64,000 nt of DNA from Gordonia asplenii (GCF_012933505.1 NZ_JABBNB010000013.1:62001-126000), one strand, 5' to 3'. Counted from the stretch's first letter, positions 30,803 to 42,623 are shown. The notes: generated by a model not told the origin, from the letters alone. Program-made: numbers and translations.

Positions 30803-31609
30803 ATGACCACACTCACGCTCCCGGCAACCGGTCCCTTCGCGCCGACGGCGATCGTCGCGTCGACCAAATCGGCCGCACGACGGTGTGTCGACTACTTCCG
30901 CGGTGCACCGGTGTCGTTGATCTACATCTTCACGCTGCTGGTCACCTGGTGGACACTGCGCGGCGCGACCGACCGAGTCACCCATGGGCTGATCGCGAGC
31001 GCGTCGACGAACCTGCACAACATGCAGACCGATCCGCTGCAGGTGCTGGTCGCTTCGGCATTCTGGGCCGACCCGGCGGGTACACCGTTGATGATGGTGA
31101 TCGAACTGCTCGCGGTGATGGTCGCCGCCGAGCGCTGGCTGGGCTGGTGGAAGACGATCGCGGTCTTCGCGGTCGGGCACATCGGAGCCACCCTGATCAC
31201 CGTCGTCGGCATCGCCTACGCCGTCGACCACGGCATGATGTCGGCGCGGATCACGCACACCGCCGACGTCGGATACAGCTACGGACTGATGGCGTTGGCC
31301 GGAGCGCTGGCGTTCCGCTTCACCGGGGCGTGGCGAATCGCCTGGCTCGTCGGGCTCGGCGGATACCTCGGCTTCGAAGTCGTCGAGGATCACACCTTCA
31401 CCGACGTCGGGCACCTGTCGGCAATGCTGCTCGGCGTGGCCGCATTCGGAATCGGCGTCGGCGTGCGCCGGGTGTGGGGACGGCGGAAAGCCGGTGTCGC
31501 GAACTACGACTCGCCGGTGAACCAGCCGAAGACGCCCGACTTGCGATCGACGATGCGGGTCTCGTCGGCCGAAAGGATCTCCGCGACACCCTGCGGTTCG
31601 AGCTTCTGA
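30803..31609 (+). CDS. Rhomboid-like membrane protein
   Basis: 268 aa from ATG 30803, with about six hydrophobic helices. GYSYG (about residue 155) and VGHLSAMLLG (about residue 207) sit where rhomboid proteases carry Ser and His, but the Ser motif is GxSx rather than GxSG, so activity is uncertain. The last 35 residues are hydrophilic and lie antisense to the end of the hydrolase gene (106-bp convergent overlap). This suggests the original 3' end was replaced when the neighbouring island was inserted. Confidence 0.75.
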   Translation: MTTLTLPATGPFAPTAIVASTKSAARRCVDYFRGAPVSLIYIFTLLVTWWTLRGATDRVTHGLIASASTNLHNMQTDPLQVLVASAFWADPAGTPLMMVIELLAVMVAAERWLGWWKTIAVFAVGHIGATLITVVGIAYAVDHGMMSARITHTADVGYSYGLMALAGALAFRFTGAWRIAWLVGLGGYLGFEVVEDHTFTDVGHLSAMLLGVAAFGIGVGVRRVWGRRKAGVANYDSPVNQPKTPDLRSTMRVSSAERISATPCGSSF

Positions 31610-33384
31610 TCCTCCATGAAGGCGATCAGCTTGGCGATCAGCGCTTGAATTTCCTTCTGTCGCTTGACCGCTGCCGACTTCGAGTCGCTGTACGCCTCCA
31701 CCATGTTGAGGGTTGCGGCAGTCTTGGTCTCGGCGTTCGCCAAGTCGTACCAAACGTCCGAATCGTACGGTTCACCGATGAGTTTGTGCGCGTATGCGAT
31801 TGCGATGAGGACTGCAACGCTAGTGGGATCGAGAGTCGACTGTGGCGCGTCACGCACCGTTGCCGCCGCGGTTGTCAGCATGGAGCCGGTGGTCGCGAGC
31901 CCTCCTAGCATCGCCAAACCACCCACCATCCCACCGGGGCCGAATGCGGCAAGGCTACTGGTGATGGCCGCTGCGCCGGCGACGCCCGCTGCACCTGCCA
32001 TCGCCAGGCCGATCGGTCCCGCGGCGAGCAGCGCGATGCCCGCGGCTCCGGCAGCGATCTTCGCTGTCGGACTCAGTGACCATCCGCCGCCGTCGACCAG
32101 TTCGCTGACATCCTTGACCGCTTTCCCGACCAGCTGACCCTGCTTACCGGTGAATCCGAGGTCGACGAAGAGATCGGCGAGAACCTTATACCTCGCGTCA
32201 TGAACGTTGATCTCGTACGGCGCGACGACATTCGTGAACGCGAGCAGCGTTGCCTGAGTGATGGCTTCGGATAGGTTCCAGCGTCGCGGCGGCGCCGGGC
32301 GTACGCCGGAGATGAGCGTGTGGAATTCTGCGGGTATGGGTCGTCCGGCTGCCTCGCGTTCCTTCATCTGGTCGGTGAAGGAGACTTCGAGTTGGCGCAG
32401 CGCATCGGCGTACCGTGCCGCGCGGCTGTCGCCCTCGTCGGCGTTGCCGTCGTGTTGGCGGAGGTATTCGGCGACGCGAGCGCCATAGGCCATCGTGAGC
32501 AGCACTGCTGCTTCTTCATCGTCCAATCGCGCAGCCAAGTCCGACGATGACGGCACGAGATCTGTTGTGGGGTAAAGGATATCCGCGACCAGCTTGCCGG
32601 CTGCGGGATGTGCGAGATAGGTCTCGGCGCCGTGCATCTTCTCGATCGACGGCTCGAATGGCCAACTCACCCAGAAGTCCTGAGCCCCGGGAAAGGTGGC
32701 GCCGAGCCCGCGTCCCATGCTCACTATGTCGTAGTGATACATGAGGTTGGTCCAATCGTCGACCCGCGTGTACGGGATGTCGGGAAGGATCCTGGTCTTG
32801 TGCTTGCTGAGGGCAGGTGCGCCCGCCGGACTGCCGATGGTGATGAACCGTTTGACGTGCAACGACAACGGCAGTTGATCGATCAGGTCTATTGCGATCA
32901 CACTCCCGAGGCTGTGCCCGATCAGAATGATGTCGCCGGACGTAGGGAGTTGATTGATGATGTGACCGAGCACGGCGTTCTGCAACTTCGGATTCTTGAG
33001 GTAGTTCGATACCGCCGCGATGACGTCGGTGGCTACGCCGACGGCCTTCGCGTAGTTGGTCGCGCTCGCAATCAGACGAGTGTCGACGGTGACTCGCGGG
33101 TCGGCGAGCTCCGCGATCAGCTTTGCGGCGCGTGCTTGGCGAATCTGGAACTTGCGTCGTGACTCGCGTTCGTCGCGTGGGCTGTATGTCTTCGTCGGTG
33201 CATCGTCGCGGGCCGCGAATTCTCCGGTCGTCTTGAGCAGCGAGGCGTAGACAGGCGCGCAAACCTCACGTTCGGCAATCGGCGGATGATTCAGATCGGT
33301 CAGTGATCTGTTCAGACCTCTGAGCCAGTCTTTGCCGACGTTGCCGTCGCCCACACCGTGCAAGAAGACGACGGTTGCACCCAT
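31504..33384 (-). CDS. Alpha/beta hydrolase with glycine/alanine-rich membrane segment, candidate effector
   Basis: 626 aa. The N-terminus VVFLHGVGDGN is the oxyanion strand, and the nucleophile elbow is ILIGHSLGSVIAI (Ser158). A long Gly/Ala/Leu-rich stretch at about residues 435-510 (AAGAAGIALLAAGPIGLAMA and beyond) could form two or three membrane helices. The ATG lies 3 bp after the stop of the HEPN-DUF499 gene, indicating translational coupling. A lipase or esterase with a membrane module in a defence operon suggests a membrane-damaging effector. That role is inference. The true substrate is unknown. Confidence 0.75.
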   Translation of the reverse strand: MGATVVFLHGVGDGNVGKDWLRGLNRSLTDLNHPPIAEREVCAPVYASLLKTTGEFAARDDAPTKTYSPRDERESRRKFQIRQARAAKLIAELADPRVTVDTRLIASATNYAKAVGVATDVIAAVSNYLKNPKLQNAVLGHIINQLPTSGDIILIGHSLGSVIAIDLIDQLPLSLHVKRFITIGSPAGAPALSKHKTRILPDIPYTRVDDWTNLMYHYDIVSMGRGLGATFPGAQDFWVSWPFEPSIEKMHGAETYLAHPAAGKLVADILYPTTDLVPSSSDLAARLDDEEAAVLLTMAYGARVAEYLRQHDGNADEGDSRAARYADALRQLEVSFTDQMKEREAAGRPIPAEFHTLISGVRPAPPRRWNLSEAITQATLLAFTNVVAPYEINVHDARYKVLADLFVDLGFTGKQGQLVGKAVKDVSELVDGGGWSLSPTAKIAAGAAGIALLAAGPIGLAMAGAAGVAGAAAITSSLAAFGPGGMVGGLAMLGGLATTGSMLTTAAATVRDAPQSTLDPTSVAVLIAIAYAHKLIGEPYDSDVWYDLANAETKTAATLNMVEAYSDSKSAAVKRQKEIQALIAKLIAFMEDQKLEPQGVAEILSADETRIVDRKSGVFGWFTGES

Positions 33385-33387
33385 TGA

Positions 33388-36729
<3,342 letters not shown>

Positions 36730-36748
36730 GAGAAGCCTCCCCGATGTC

Positions 36749-36760
36749 ACAACTTGTTGT
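36749..36760. promoter_or_regulatory. Operator-like palindrome before the HEPN-DUF499 gene
   Basis: ACAACTTGTTGT matches ACAACNNGTTGT with perfect 5-bp arms, 20 bp upstream of the minus-strand ATG. The same motif recurs at the methylase and helicase loci of this island. Confidence 0.6.
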
Positions 36761-36817
36761 TCACATCACTCTAGGTCCTCCGATTGACGCGAGAGCAGCC
36801 GGGTGGCGGTCGGACGG

Positions 36818-36831
36818 CGTTCCGCTGAACG
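36818..36831. repeat. Junction palindrome, copy 1
   Basis: CGTTCCGCTGAACG, one mismatch from the palindrome CGTTCANCTGAACG type also present at 38391-38404 and 39343-39356. It lies between the DUF499 and HNH genes. Confidence 0.5.
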
Positions 36832-36888
36832 TGAGGAAAGCGAAGCTTTTGGTGGCCTTGTCAGTGGTCGGCGGTAACGTAAGTTCAT

Positions 36889-36904
36889 AAGAACAACAGT
36901 TCGA
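36889..36904 (+). promoter_or_regulatory. SOS-box-like LexA site before the HNH gene
   Basis: AAGAACAACAGTTCGA matches the mycobacterial SOS box TCGAAC-N4-GTTCGA at 10 of 12 defined positions, 17 bp before the ATG. Genes of the related 13E12 repeat family in M. tuberculosis are reported to have LexA sites (from memory). Confidence 0.5.
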
Positions 36905-36920
36905 TCATGGAGGTAAACAC

Positions 36921-38387
36921 ATGTCTAGCAGTATGTTCGATGACACGGAACCGGCTGTGCTGTCCGATGATGAGTTGTCCAGTCGGGTGATCGGCTATGC
37001 CTCGCAGATCGCCGCGTTGACGTCGAGATTCTTGGACCACATCGCCGAGTTCGATGTCCGCAAGATATGGGTGGGGGCGGGGATCTATTCGACAGCACAC
37101 TGGTTGTCGTGGTTCACCGGTCTGGCGTTGCGGACGGCTCAGGACTACGTGCGGGTGGCGCGAGTATTGCAGACTCTGCCGATCCTGCATGACCGCCTCG
37201 CAACCGGCCGATTGTCGTATTCGAAGGTGCGAGCGATCACTCGCGTGCACGACATCGAGGCTCGAGAGGAGGAGCTCGCACGCTTCGCTGAGTCCGCGAG
37301 CGCGGGGCAGATCGAGAAGCTGGTCAAATCGCTGCGCACCATTGATCGAGGAGCGCGGGGACGCAACGCGGCGATCGACTCACGATGCACTTGGAAATGG
37401 GATGCTGATGGGACGCTGGTGATCGCCGGTCGGCTCAACCCGGTCGATGGGGCGCGGCTGCTGGCCGGGCTGGTGCGCGCCGAGTACGAGCGAACTCGAG
37501 TCGAAGGCGATCCGGATCTGCCGCGGCCGGTTGATGAGGCAGCCGGGACGGTTGAGTCCGGTGATGGCGAAGGCGATGTCGCGGGTGGAGTGGGCATAGC
37601 CGACGACGATCCGACATCGGTGCGACGTGATTTGTGGCGGCATGTTCCGTCGAACATCGCCCCGGCCTTGGTCGGAATGGCTGACTTGGCGATCGATGCG
37701 TTGGACATGCCGGAGATGGCTCCGGGTGCCGAGATTCTGGTGCACGAGATCGCCGAGGAGTCCGATGACCTTCGCGATGACGATGCCAGCGAGGTTGCCT
37801 CTGAGGATGCGACGCGAGAAGCCCGACTCGATGACGGCCCGGCATTGGATGACAATCAGCGTGACGAGATGCGTTGTGGTGCAACGGTTCGCAATATCGG
37901 TCACCATAGGTCGCGGCGCGGGCCGACGCTGTGGTGGGGCAAGAAGCGCCGAGTGCCGAACGCCGCGCTGGTGCGTGTGGTGACGATGCGGGATCGGTCG
38001 TGCCGACATCCGGGATGCGGGAGGACGCGGTTTCTGCACATGCATCACGTGAAGTTCTGGTCGCAGGGCGGTACCACCGACCCGGATAACTTGCTCCTGC
38101 TCTGCAGTGAACATCATCGGGCGTTGCACAACGGGGCGTTCAGCATTGAGGCATTGGGGTTGCAGCAGTTCAGGTTCTACGACGCTTCGGGGCGGGTGCT
38201 GCTCGACGCGCCGCAGATCCACGCGCCAGGTGGCTGGGAGCCTGACGAGCGAGTCGCGGCTGATGGGGTGGTGCCGAAGAATGGAGGCCGATTGCAGTTG
38301 GGTTATGCGACGGAGGTGCTATACGCGGCGTGGGCGTGGAAAGCCAGACGAGCAACGCCGGACGTGGGGCTGGCCAGCGTCGCGTGA
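36921..38387 (+). CDS. HNH endonuclease-domain protein with DUF222 (13E12 family)
   Basis: 488 aa from ATG 36921 (GGAGG upstream). The N-terminal DUF222 domain spans about residues 30-200. The C-terminal HNH finger reads CRHPGCGRTRFLHMHHVKFW then DPDNLLLLCSEHH, with all Cys, His and Asn ligands present, so nuclease activity is plausible. This family is multi-copy in mycolic actinomycetes and behaves like a homing or selfish element (REP13E12). Short palindromes lie on both sides and the stop codon is part of the right-hand one. The acidic middle region (about 190-310) is probably a linker. Confidence 0.88.
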   Translation: MSSSMFDDTEPAVLSDDELSSRVIGYASQIAALTSRFLDHIAEFDVRKIWVGAGIYSTAHWLSWFTGLALRTAQDYVRVARVLQTLPILHDRLATGRLSYSKVRAITRVHDIEAREEELARFAESASAGQIEKLVKSLRTIDRGARGRNAAIDSRCTWKWDADGTLVIAGRLNPVDGARLLAGLVRAEYERTRVEGDPDLPRPVDEAAGTVESGDGEGDVAGGVGIADDDPTSVRRDLWRHVPSNIAPALVGMADLAIDALDMPEMAPGAEILVHEIAEESDDLRDDDASEVASEDATREARLDDGPALDDNQRDEMRCGATVRNIGHHRSRRGPTLWWGKKRRVPNAALVRVVTMRDRSCRHPGCGRTRFLHMHHVKFWSQGGTTDPDNLLLLCSEHHRALHNGAFSIEALGLQQFRFYDASGRVLLDAPQIHAPGGWEPDERVAADGVVPKNGGRLQLGYATEVLYAAWAWKARRATPDVGLASVA

Positions 38388-38410
38388 GAGCGTTCAACTG
38401 AACGCTCTCA
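38385..38410. terminator. 12-bp-arm palindrome at the HNH/AbiEii junction (terminator and junction palindrome copy 2)
   Basis: TGAGAGCGTTCA (38385-38396) and TGAACGCTCTCA (38399-38410) are exact reverse complements around AC. The HNH stop TGA is its first three bases, and the convergent AbiEii gene ends 8 bp later. It fits a bidirectional terminator and contains the repeated core CGTTCAACTGAACG (38391-38404). Confidence 0.65.
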
Positions 38411-38417
38411 AGCGGGT

Positions 38418-39110
38418 TTAGGCGACGAGGTCGCGGATGTAGCCGAGCCGATCTCGGAGTTGATCGACGGTCATGCCGTCGATCTGTAGCGCGCTGCGGC
38501 ACTGATCGAGCCAGGCTTGCCGATCCAGGGCGTTGTCGACCGCACGGATCACTTTGGTCGCTGTGGTGTCGCCGTAAGCGGCGCGGGCTTTGAGCATTCC
38601 CCGTTCCCAAGTGCCGGCGTCGGGTTGCATGATTGCGAGGTCGATGATGTCCCGACTGAACAGACTCCTGTCCGCCCAGCGATCGTCGTTGGCCAGAATC
38701 TTGCTGGCGACCAGGTCGTGCGTCGTCAGCGAGGCTATCCCGCACACCTCGTCGCCCGTGCCTGGGTGATCGAATTCGATTCGACCTTCGCGAACAATCT
38801 CGAATTTGATCGGCGTGCCCGTGCCGATGAGGCTACGAATACCGTACTGGTCGGTCAGCGGACCTCGAATGATCGGTACCGGTGTACCGAAAAGTGATTC
38901 GAGGCCGTGCTCTGTCACTCGCTCGCGGATCACTCGGTAGCCGTTGCGATCGGACACGAGGAAGTCAACGTCGGTGGACACTCGTATTTCGCCGTAGCGC
39001 AGCGCGATTGCGGTGCCTCCGCCAAAGTAACAGCACCCCTGCGCCAGAATCCCAGCATCGAGTGAGTCCAGAACTTCAGCGACGGCCCGATGGTGTGTGC
39101 GTTCAAACAA
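38418..39110 (-). CDS. AbiEii/AbiGii-like nucleotidyltransferase (toxin-type)
   Basis: About 230 aa if begun at TTG 39110, which overlaps the stop of the upstream small gene; a TTG at 39152 is also possible. GGGTAIALRYGE then VSTDVDFLV is the GG(T/S)...DxD core of nucleotidyltransferases of the MNT/AbiEii type, and HDLVASKI with RDIIDLAIM matches the C-terminal AbiEii region. Relatives modify tRNA or other targets with nucleotides. The usual winged-helix antitoxin (AbiEi) is not next to it; a 68-aa protein is. Confidence 0.72.
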   Translation of the reverse strand: MFERTHHRAVAEVLDSLDAGILAQGCCYFGGGTAIALRYGEIRVSTDVDFLVSDRNGYRVIRERVTEHGLESLFGTPVPIIRGPLTDQYGIRSLIGTGTPIKFEIVREGRIEFDHPGTGDEVCGIASLTTHDLVASKILANDDRWADRSLFSRDIIDLAIMQPDAGTWERGMLKARAAYGDTTATKVIRAVDNALDRQAWLDQCRSALQIDGMTVDQLRDRLGYIRDLVA

Positions 39111-39309
39111 GGAGTCTGCCCCCGCTGTAGGTATCGGCGAGGTGTTGTACAAACCGTGCTTCGTCGTCGGTCAGCTCGCCGACATGGCGCCAATTGCGCT
39201 CGTACAGGCGCAGCGCGTCCTGTTCGGTGATCACCGTATCGGCCGCAAGATGCCAGGCGATGGCCCGCAACTGGGGGTAGTCGCTGATGCGCACCTCGGT
39301 CGGCGTCAT
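39103..39309 (-). CDS. Small protein upstream of the AbiEii-like gene
   Basis: 68 aa from ATG 39309 (MTPTEVRISDYPQLRAIA), overlapping the AbiEii-like start, so translation is coupled. It is helical and charged, with no recognised domain. Position and size suggest an antitoxin or accessory partner of the nucleotidyltransferase. I do not recognise the family. Confidence 0.6.
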   Translation of the reverse strand: MTPTEVRISDYPQLRAIAWHLAADTVITEQDALRLYERNWRHVGELTDDEARFVQHLADTYSGGRLLV

Positions 39310-39342
39310 AGAGTCAGACTACTGCGAGACATCGGAAGGCGA

Positions 39343-39356
39343 CGTTCAGCTGAACG
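39343..39356. repeat. Junction palindrome, copy 3
   Basis: CGTTCAGCTGAACG is a perfect palindrome and the third copy of the junction motif. It lies just upstream of the AbiEii module and before the small membrane protein. Confidence 0.5.
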
Positions 39357-39401
39357 CTCAGATCAGCGTCGGTGGACTTCGGATATGGCAGAATCCGGCA
39401 A

Positions 39402-39815
39402 ATGGGTGAAAGCGCGATGCTGGGATGGGCCTTTCGGAGCGCCTCACTGACGTCGGTGTTTTGCGCTGGCTTGATCGGGTTGTGGGCAGTAGTCACTGCC
39501 GCGCGGAGCGGTTATGTCGAAGTCGGCGGTAATGGGTTCGAACTGCTCGTGATCGGCCCAGCGTTGCTTGCACTCGTGGCGTGGTTAGTCGCGATACTGC
39601 TGGTGCCAGTGTTGCTGATCACCCGCGGACTGACTCGCAAGGGCGATGGATTGACCGCTGCCGGGCAGGTGATTACCGCTGTGCTGATCTTGCTTGCAGT
39701 GCTATCCCAATACCGCCCGAACGCCACCGGCTGGGAGTTGGTTCTCATCGGTCCGGCGCTGGTGGCCGGTCAACTGGTTGTGCTCATCGGGCTGCTGCGT
39801 TGCGCCCTTAACTGA
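39402..39815 (+). CDS. Small hypothetical four-helix membrane protein
   Basis: About 137 aa from ATG 39402 (MGESAMLGWAFRS). Four hydrophobic segments near residues 8-28, 42-68, 82-100 and 110-132, with two similar extracellular loops containing GNGFELLVIGPALL and TGWELVLIGPALV. These form an internal repeat, so the protein is a duplicated two-helix unit. No homologue recognised. The 3' end overlaps the convergent methylase gene by 8 bp. Confidence 0.55.
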   Translation: MGESAMLGWAFRSASLTSVFCAGLIGLWAVVTAARSGYVEVGGNGFELLVIGPALLALVAWLVAILLVPVLLITRGLTRKGDGLTAAGQVITAVLILLAVLSQYRPNATGWELVLIGPALVAGQLVVLIGLLRCALN

Positions 39816-42579
39816 GGGTCATTTGCTGCCCCACTGTCTCGGCGCCGCGCGCGATGTCGTTCCAGGCTGCGCCGAGAGCGTTGAAGTTCACCGCCAGCGC
39901 GGTCTTCTTCTGGTCTTCGGCGAGCTTGAACATGAGGTGCGCGAGTTCTTTGCAGAGTTCGCGGTCGATCGATGAAGGGACCTGGCCGAGGAGAGCCGAC
40001 GCCGCCGGGATGCCATCCGACGCGAGGACGCGGGTGAGGTGCATGACGACTTCCCATTGGCTTATCGACTGGTCGGTGGCGGGGTCGTAGTCGGCGGGCA
40101 TGTCGTCGGGGGCGATGAGCGCTACTTTGCCGCCGCCCTTGGTGAGGATGCCGGCGCGTTCGAGGAAGTCGAGGGAGACGCCGCGTGCATTCGCGATCGA
40201 CTCGGCATCGCCGAAAACACCTGTGCTGAAAGCATTCTGACGGAACCACGCGAGCGCGAAACGAGTTTCGGAGTCGAAGTCGTTCTCCAATTCGGTGAGG
40301 ACTTCGTCAAGAATCGCGTTGATCCGCTGAAGAGCGGTGCGAACGGTCATCTTAGAGCCGTTGTCTTCGAGGACCGCGCTGTAGCGGGAGAAGACGGCCA
40401 TGCCGGGCCCAATCGCAGCTTGGGGGAGATCGACGGGCGCGATCGAGCCCTGCTGGAGCTCGCGAAGCTTTTGCGGGAGTTCGGATTTGAGGACGGCGAT
40501 GAAGCCGCGCCGATCGATGCGGGGAGCGGTTTCCGGGCGAGGGCGGAGAGCGAGGACGATTGAGGAGGCGAGAGCGTTGGTGCCTTGCGAGAGCATGCGG
40601 TTGCCGAGTTCCGAGCGCATCGGCCATGTGGCAGTGATCTGCCAGCCGGAGCGAATCATGCCTTCCAACAACGTTTCCCAACCAGTCGATGCCTGCCCAT
40701 CCTTCGATGTGTCTTGCTGTTTGAAGGCGTAGTAGACGGTGATGGGGAAATCAGGGAGAGCATACTCGCGGGCGCGGCGGAAGACCTCGCGAAATCCATC
40801 CTCGAAGAACTTATGGGCGCCTTCTTTACCGTCGTGGCGATACGGATTGGCGACGAGCTCTTCGGCCTTCGGGACCAGCATGGTCGAAAGGATCGACGGA
40901 TGAACATCTTTCAGTGACCGGCGTAGCCAGACATAGAAGAAGTCGGAGAGGTCGGAGTAGCCGATGTTGTCGTAGTAGGGCGGGTCAGTGGAGATGAGGG
41001 AAGGCAGGTCAACCGCCAATTCGGCGCTGATCTGACTGGCAACGCCGATCTGTGTGCCAGCAACTCGGATCGACTTGCAGATGCTGTTAAGGCTGACTGT
41101 GAACGACCCTGCGGCTGTTCCGAATGGAGTCGTATCCGGATAGTCCCAGATCATGGGAATGGCCTGACGCGCGAATAGATTTCGGATCTGCTCTTTTGTA
41201 TTTTCCCACCGACAAAGCGAATTGGCGATGTCTGAGAGTCGGCTCACTCCCATTCCCAGATACGTCGCAACCGCGTCCGCGTACGCCGCCGCGCCGCTGC
41301 CGCCATTATCGAGTCGGTCACCCACCTCGATGCCCGCATCCAGCGCGTCGCGCTGAACGTTCTCGCGCGCCTCGGCGACGAGGTCGCTGAAGGTGGTGAG
41401 GGCAGTCAGCTGTCGCGGGGTGAAGAGGTCCGCGAAGTGAGTGAGGCCGTACGGCGGTGTCCACAGATCTTTTGGGTGATACGCGAGCTTCTGTGGCGGT
41501 ACATCAATCGGGTGTGCAATCTCTGCGGCCCGTTCGTGCTCATCTGTCGGCGACATATATACGCGGCGTCGATCACCTTCTGCGACTGTCGCCATTAACT
41601 GGGCGTCAAGACGGCCTGCACGTCCTTCGCTCTTTATGTAATCGCGCTCTACGGAAGCTCCACACCGGATGCACATAGCTCCAGTGCGACTGACAGTTCC
41701 GTCAGCCTGACCGTCGGGCAGTTTTGCACTGTGCCCGATCTCAAATCGCACCGTCCGGCCCTCGATAACCGGAACGACGTACGCCTCCTTGCCCTTCTTC
41801 TTGCCGAGCCACCACGACCGGACGAGCGGCATCTCGATCCGGCACTCTGGGTTTGGGCACATCACTGTTCGCGCCCAAATCCAGGCGATGACAGTCGCTT
41901 TCGAACCGTCGGGCAAGGTCGCCTTCGGATAAAGGTGACCGATCCTCTTCTCAGCTTCGTCGCGCATCCACTGGCCGTAACGTCGAACGTCTTCGGCGAG
42001 ACCCGTTGCGCGAGGCCAAGATTGAATGGTTTCCTCGGCGACGCCGGGAAAGACCGGCGGTTGGCCGGCGAACTTCGGCGGAATCTCGATCAGTGCCTTA
42101 TTGATCAGCACCGCAACAGGATTCAGGTCTGACGCATGTGCTTCTAGTCCAAGGCGCTGTGCCTCCAGTGGGATCGTCCCGCCGCCCGCGAAGGGGTCGA
42201 GGATCGGCGGCGGATTGCCGTCCGTCGATTCAAGGATCTTCGTATGGGCCTCGCGAAGCAGCTCCTCATCGTTCGAGTTCTCCCAGACGACGAGACGCTC
42301 GATGAGTTCGAAAAGGCGTTTGCGTTCGAGGTTCTGGTCTCCCTCAGTGGGGTAGAGGTCGGGACGTGACGACGGGTCATCGACCAATTGTGAGAACAGC
42401 ACCGCCCGCGCCGCCGCGAGAGGACGACGTGCCCACCACAGGTGCAACGTCGACGGATGCCCGTGCCGGATCGACTTCTCCCGCGCCGACTCCTCGTTGA
42501 TCTTCTGCAGCGGGATGCTGACCTCGATCAACTTGCGGCGCGGTACCGCTGAACCAACTTGTTGTGCGTCGCTGGACAT
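39808..42579 (-). CDS. DUF1156 adenine-specific DNA methylase (COG1743)
   Basis: 923 aa. DUF1156 opens the protein (KLIEVSIPLQKINEESAREK, then HLWWARRPLAAARAVLFS). The AdoMet motif I is LDPFAGGGTIPLE (about 127-139) and the catalytic motif is DPPYYDNIGYSDL (about 532-544), giving an N6-adenine methylase pattern. Two CxxC-type pairs (CPNPEC at 241, CIRCG at 303) look like a zinc ribbon. It is expected to mark host DNA in a methylase-ATPase-helicase defence system. An operator-like palindrome sits inside its first codons. Confidence 0.9.
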   Translation of the reverse strand: MSSDAQQVGSAVPRRKLIEVSIPLQKINEESAREKSIRHGHPSTLHLWWARRPLAAARAVLFSQLVDDPSSRPDLYPTEGDQNLERKRLFELIERLVVWENSNDEELLREAHTKILESTDGNPPPILDPFAGGGTIPLEAQRLGLEAHASDLNPVAVLINKALIEIPPKFAGQPPVFPGVAEETIQSWPRATGLAEDVRRYGQWMRDEAEKRIGHLYPKATLPDGSKATVIAWIWARTVMCPNPECRIEMPLVRSWWLGKKKGKEAYVVPVIEGRTVRFEIGHSAKLPDGQADGTVSRTGAMCIRCGASVERDYIKSEGRAGRLDAQLMATVAEGDRRRVYMSPTDEHERAAEIAHPIDVPPQKLAYHPKDLWTPPYGLTHFADLFTPRQLTALTTFSDLVAEARENVQRDALDAGIEVGDRLDNGGSGAAAYADAVATYLGMGVSRLSDIANSLCRWENTKEQIRNLFARQAIPMIWDYPDTTPFGTAAGSFTVSLNSICKSIRVAGTQIGVASQISAELAVDLPSLISTDPPYYDNIGYSDLSDFFYVWLRRSLKDVHPSILSTMLVPKAEELVANPYRHDGKEGAHKFFEDGFREVFRRAREYALPDFPITVYYAFKQQDTSKDGQASTGWETLLEGMIRSGWQITATWPMRSELGNRMLSQGTNALASSIVLALRPRPETAPRIDRRGFIAVLKSELPQKLRELQQGSIAPVDLPQAAIGPGMAVFSRYSAVLEDNGSKMTVRTALQRINAILDEVLTELENDFDSETRFALAWFRQNAFSTGVFGDAESIANARGVSLDFLERAGILTKGGGKVALIAPDDMPADYDPATDQSISQWEVVMHLTRVLASDGIPAASALLGQVPSSIDRELCKELAHLMFKLAEDQKKTALAVNFNALGAAWNDIARGAETVGQQMTLS
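42554..42565. promoter_or_regulatory. Operator-like palindrome in the 5' end of the methylase gene
   Basis: CCAACTTGTTGT differs from ACAACNNGTTGT by one outer base and lies at codons 5-9 of the methylase gene, so a bound regulator could block elongation or the start region. Confidence 0.45.
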
Positions 42580-42623
42580 GACAACCCCTCGTCGAACTTC
42601 AGGCGAACGTCACAGACTAACGC

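Noticed and set aside
30803..31609. Active rhomboid protease
   Set aside because: The fold and the Ser and His positions are suggestive, but the motif is GxSx rather than GxSG, so only 'rhomboid-like' is claimed.
38385..39356. CRISPR-like array formed by repeated palindromes
   Set aside because: Only three dispersed copies about 1-1.5 kb apart, no regular spacers and no cas genes.
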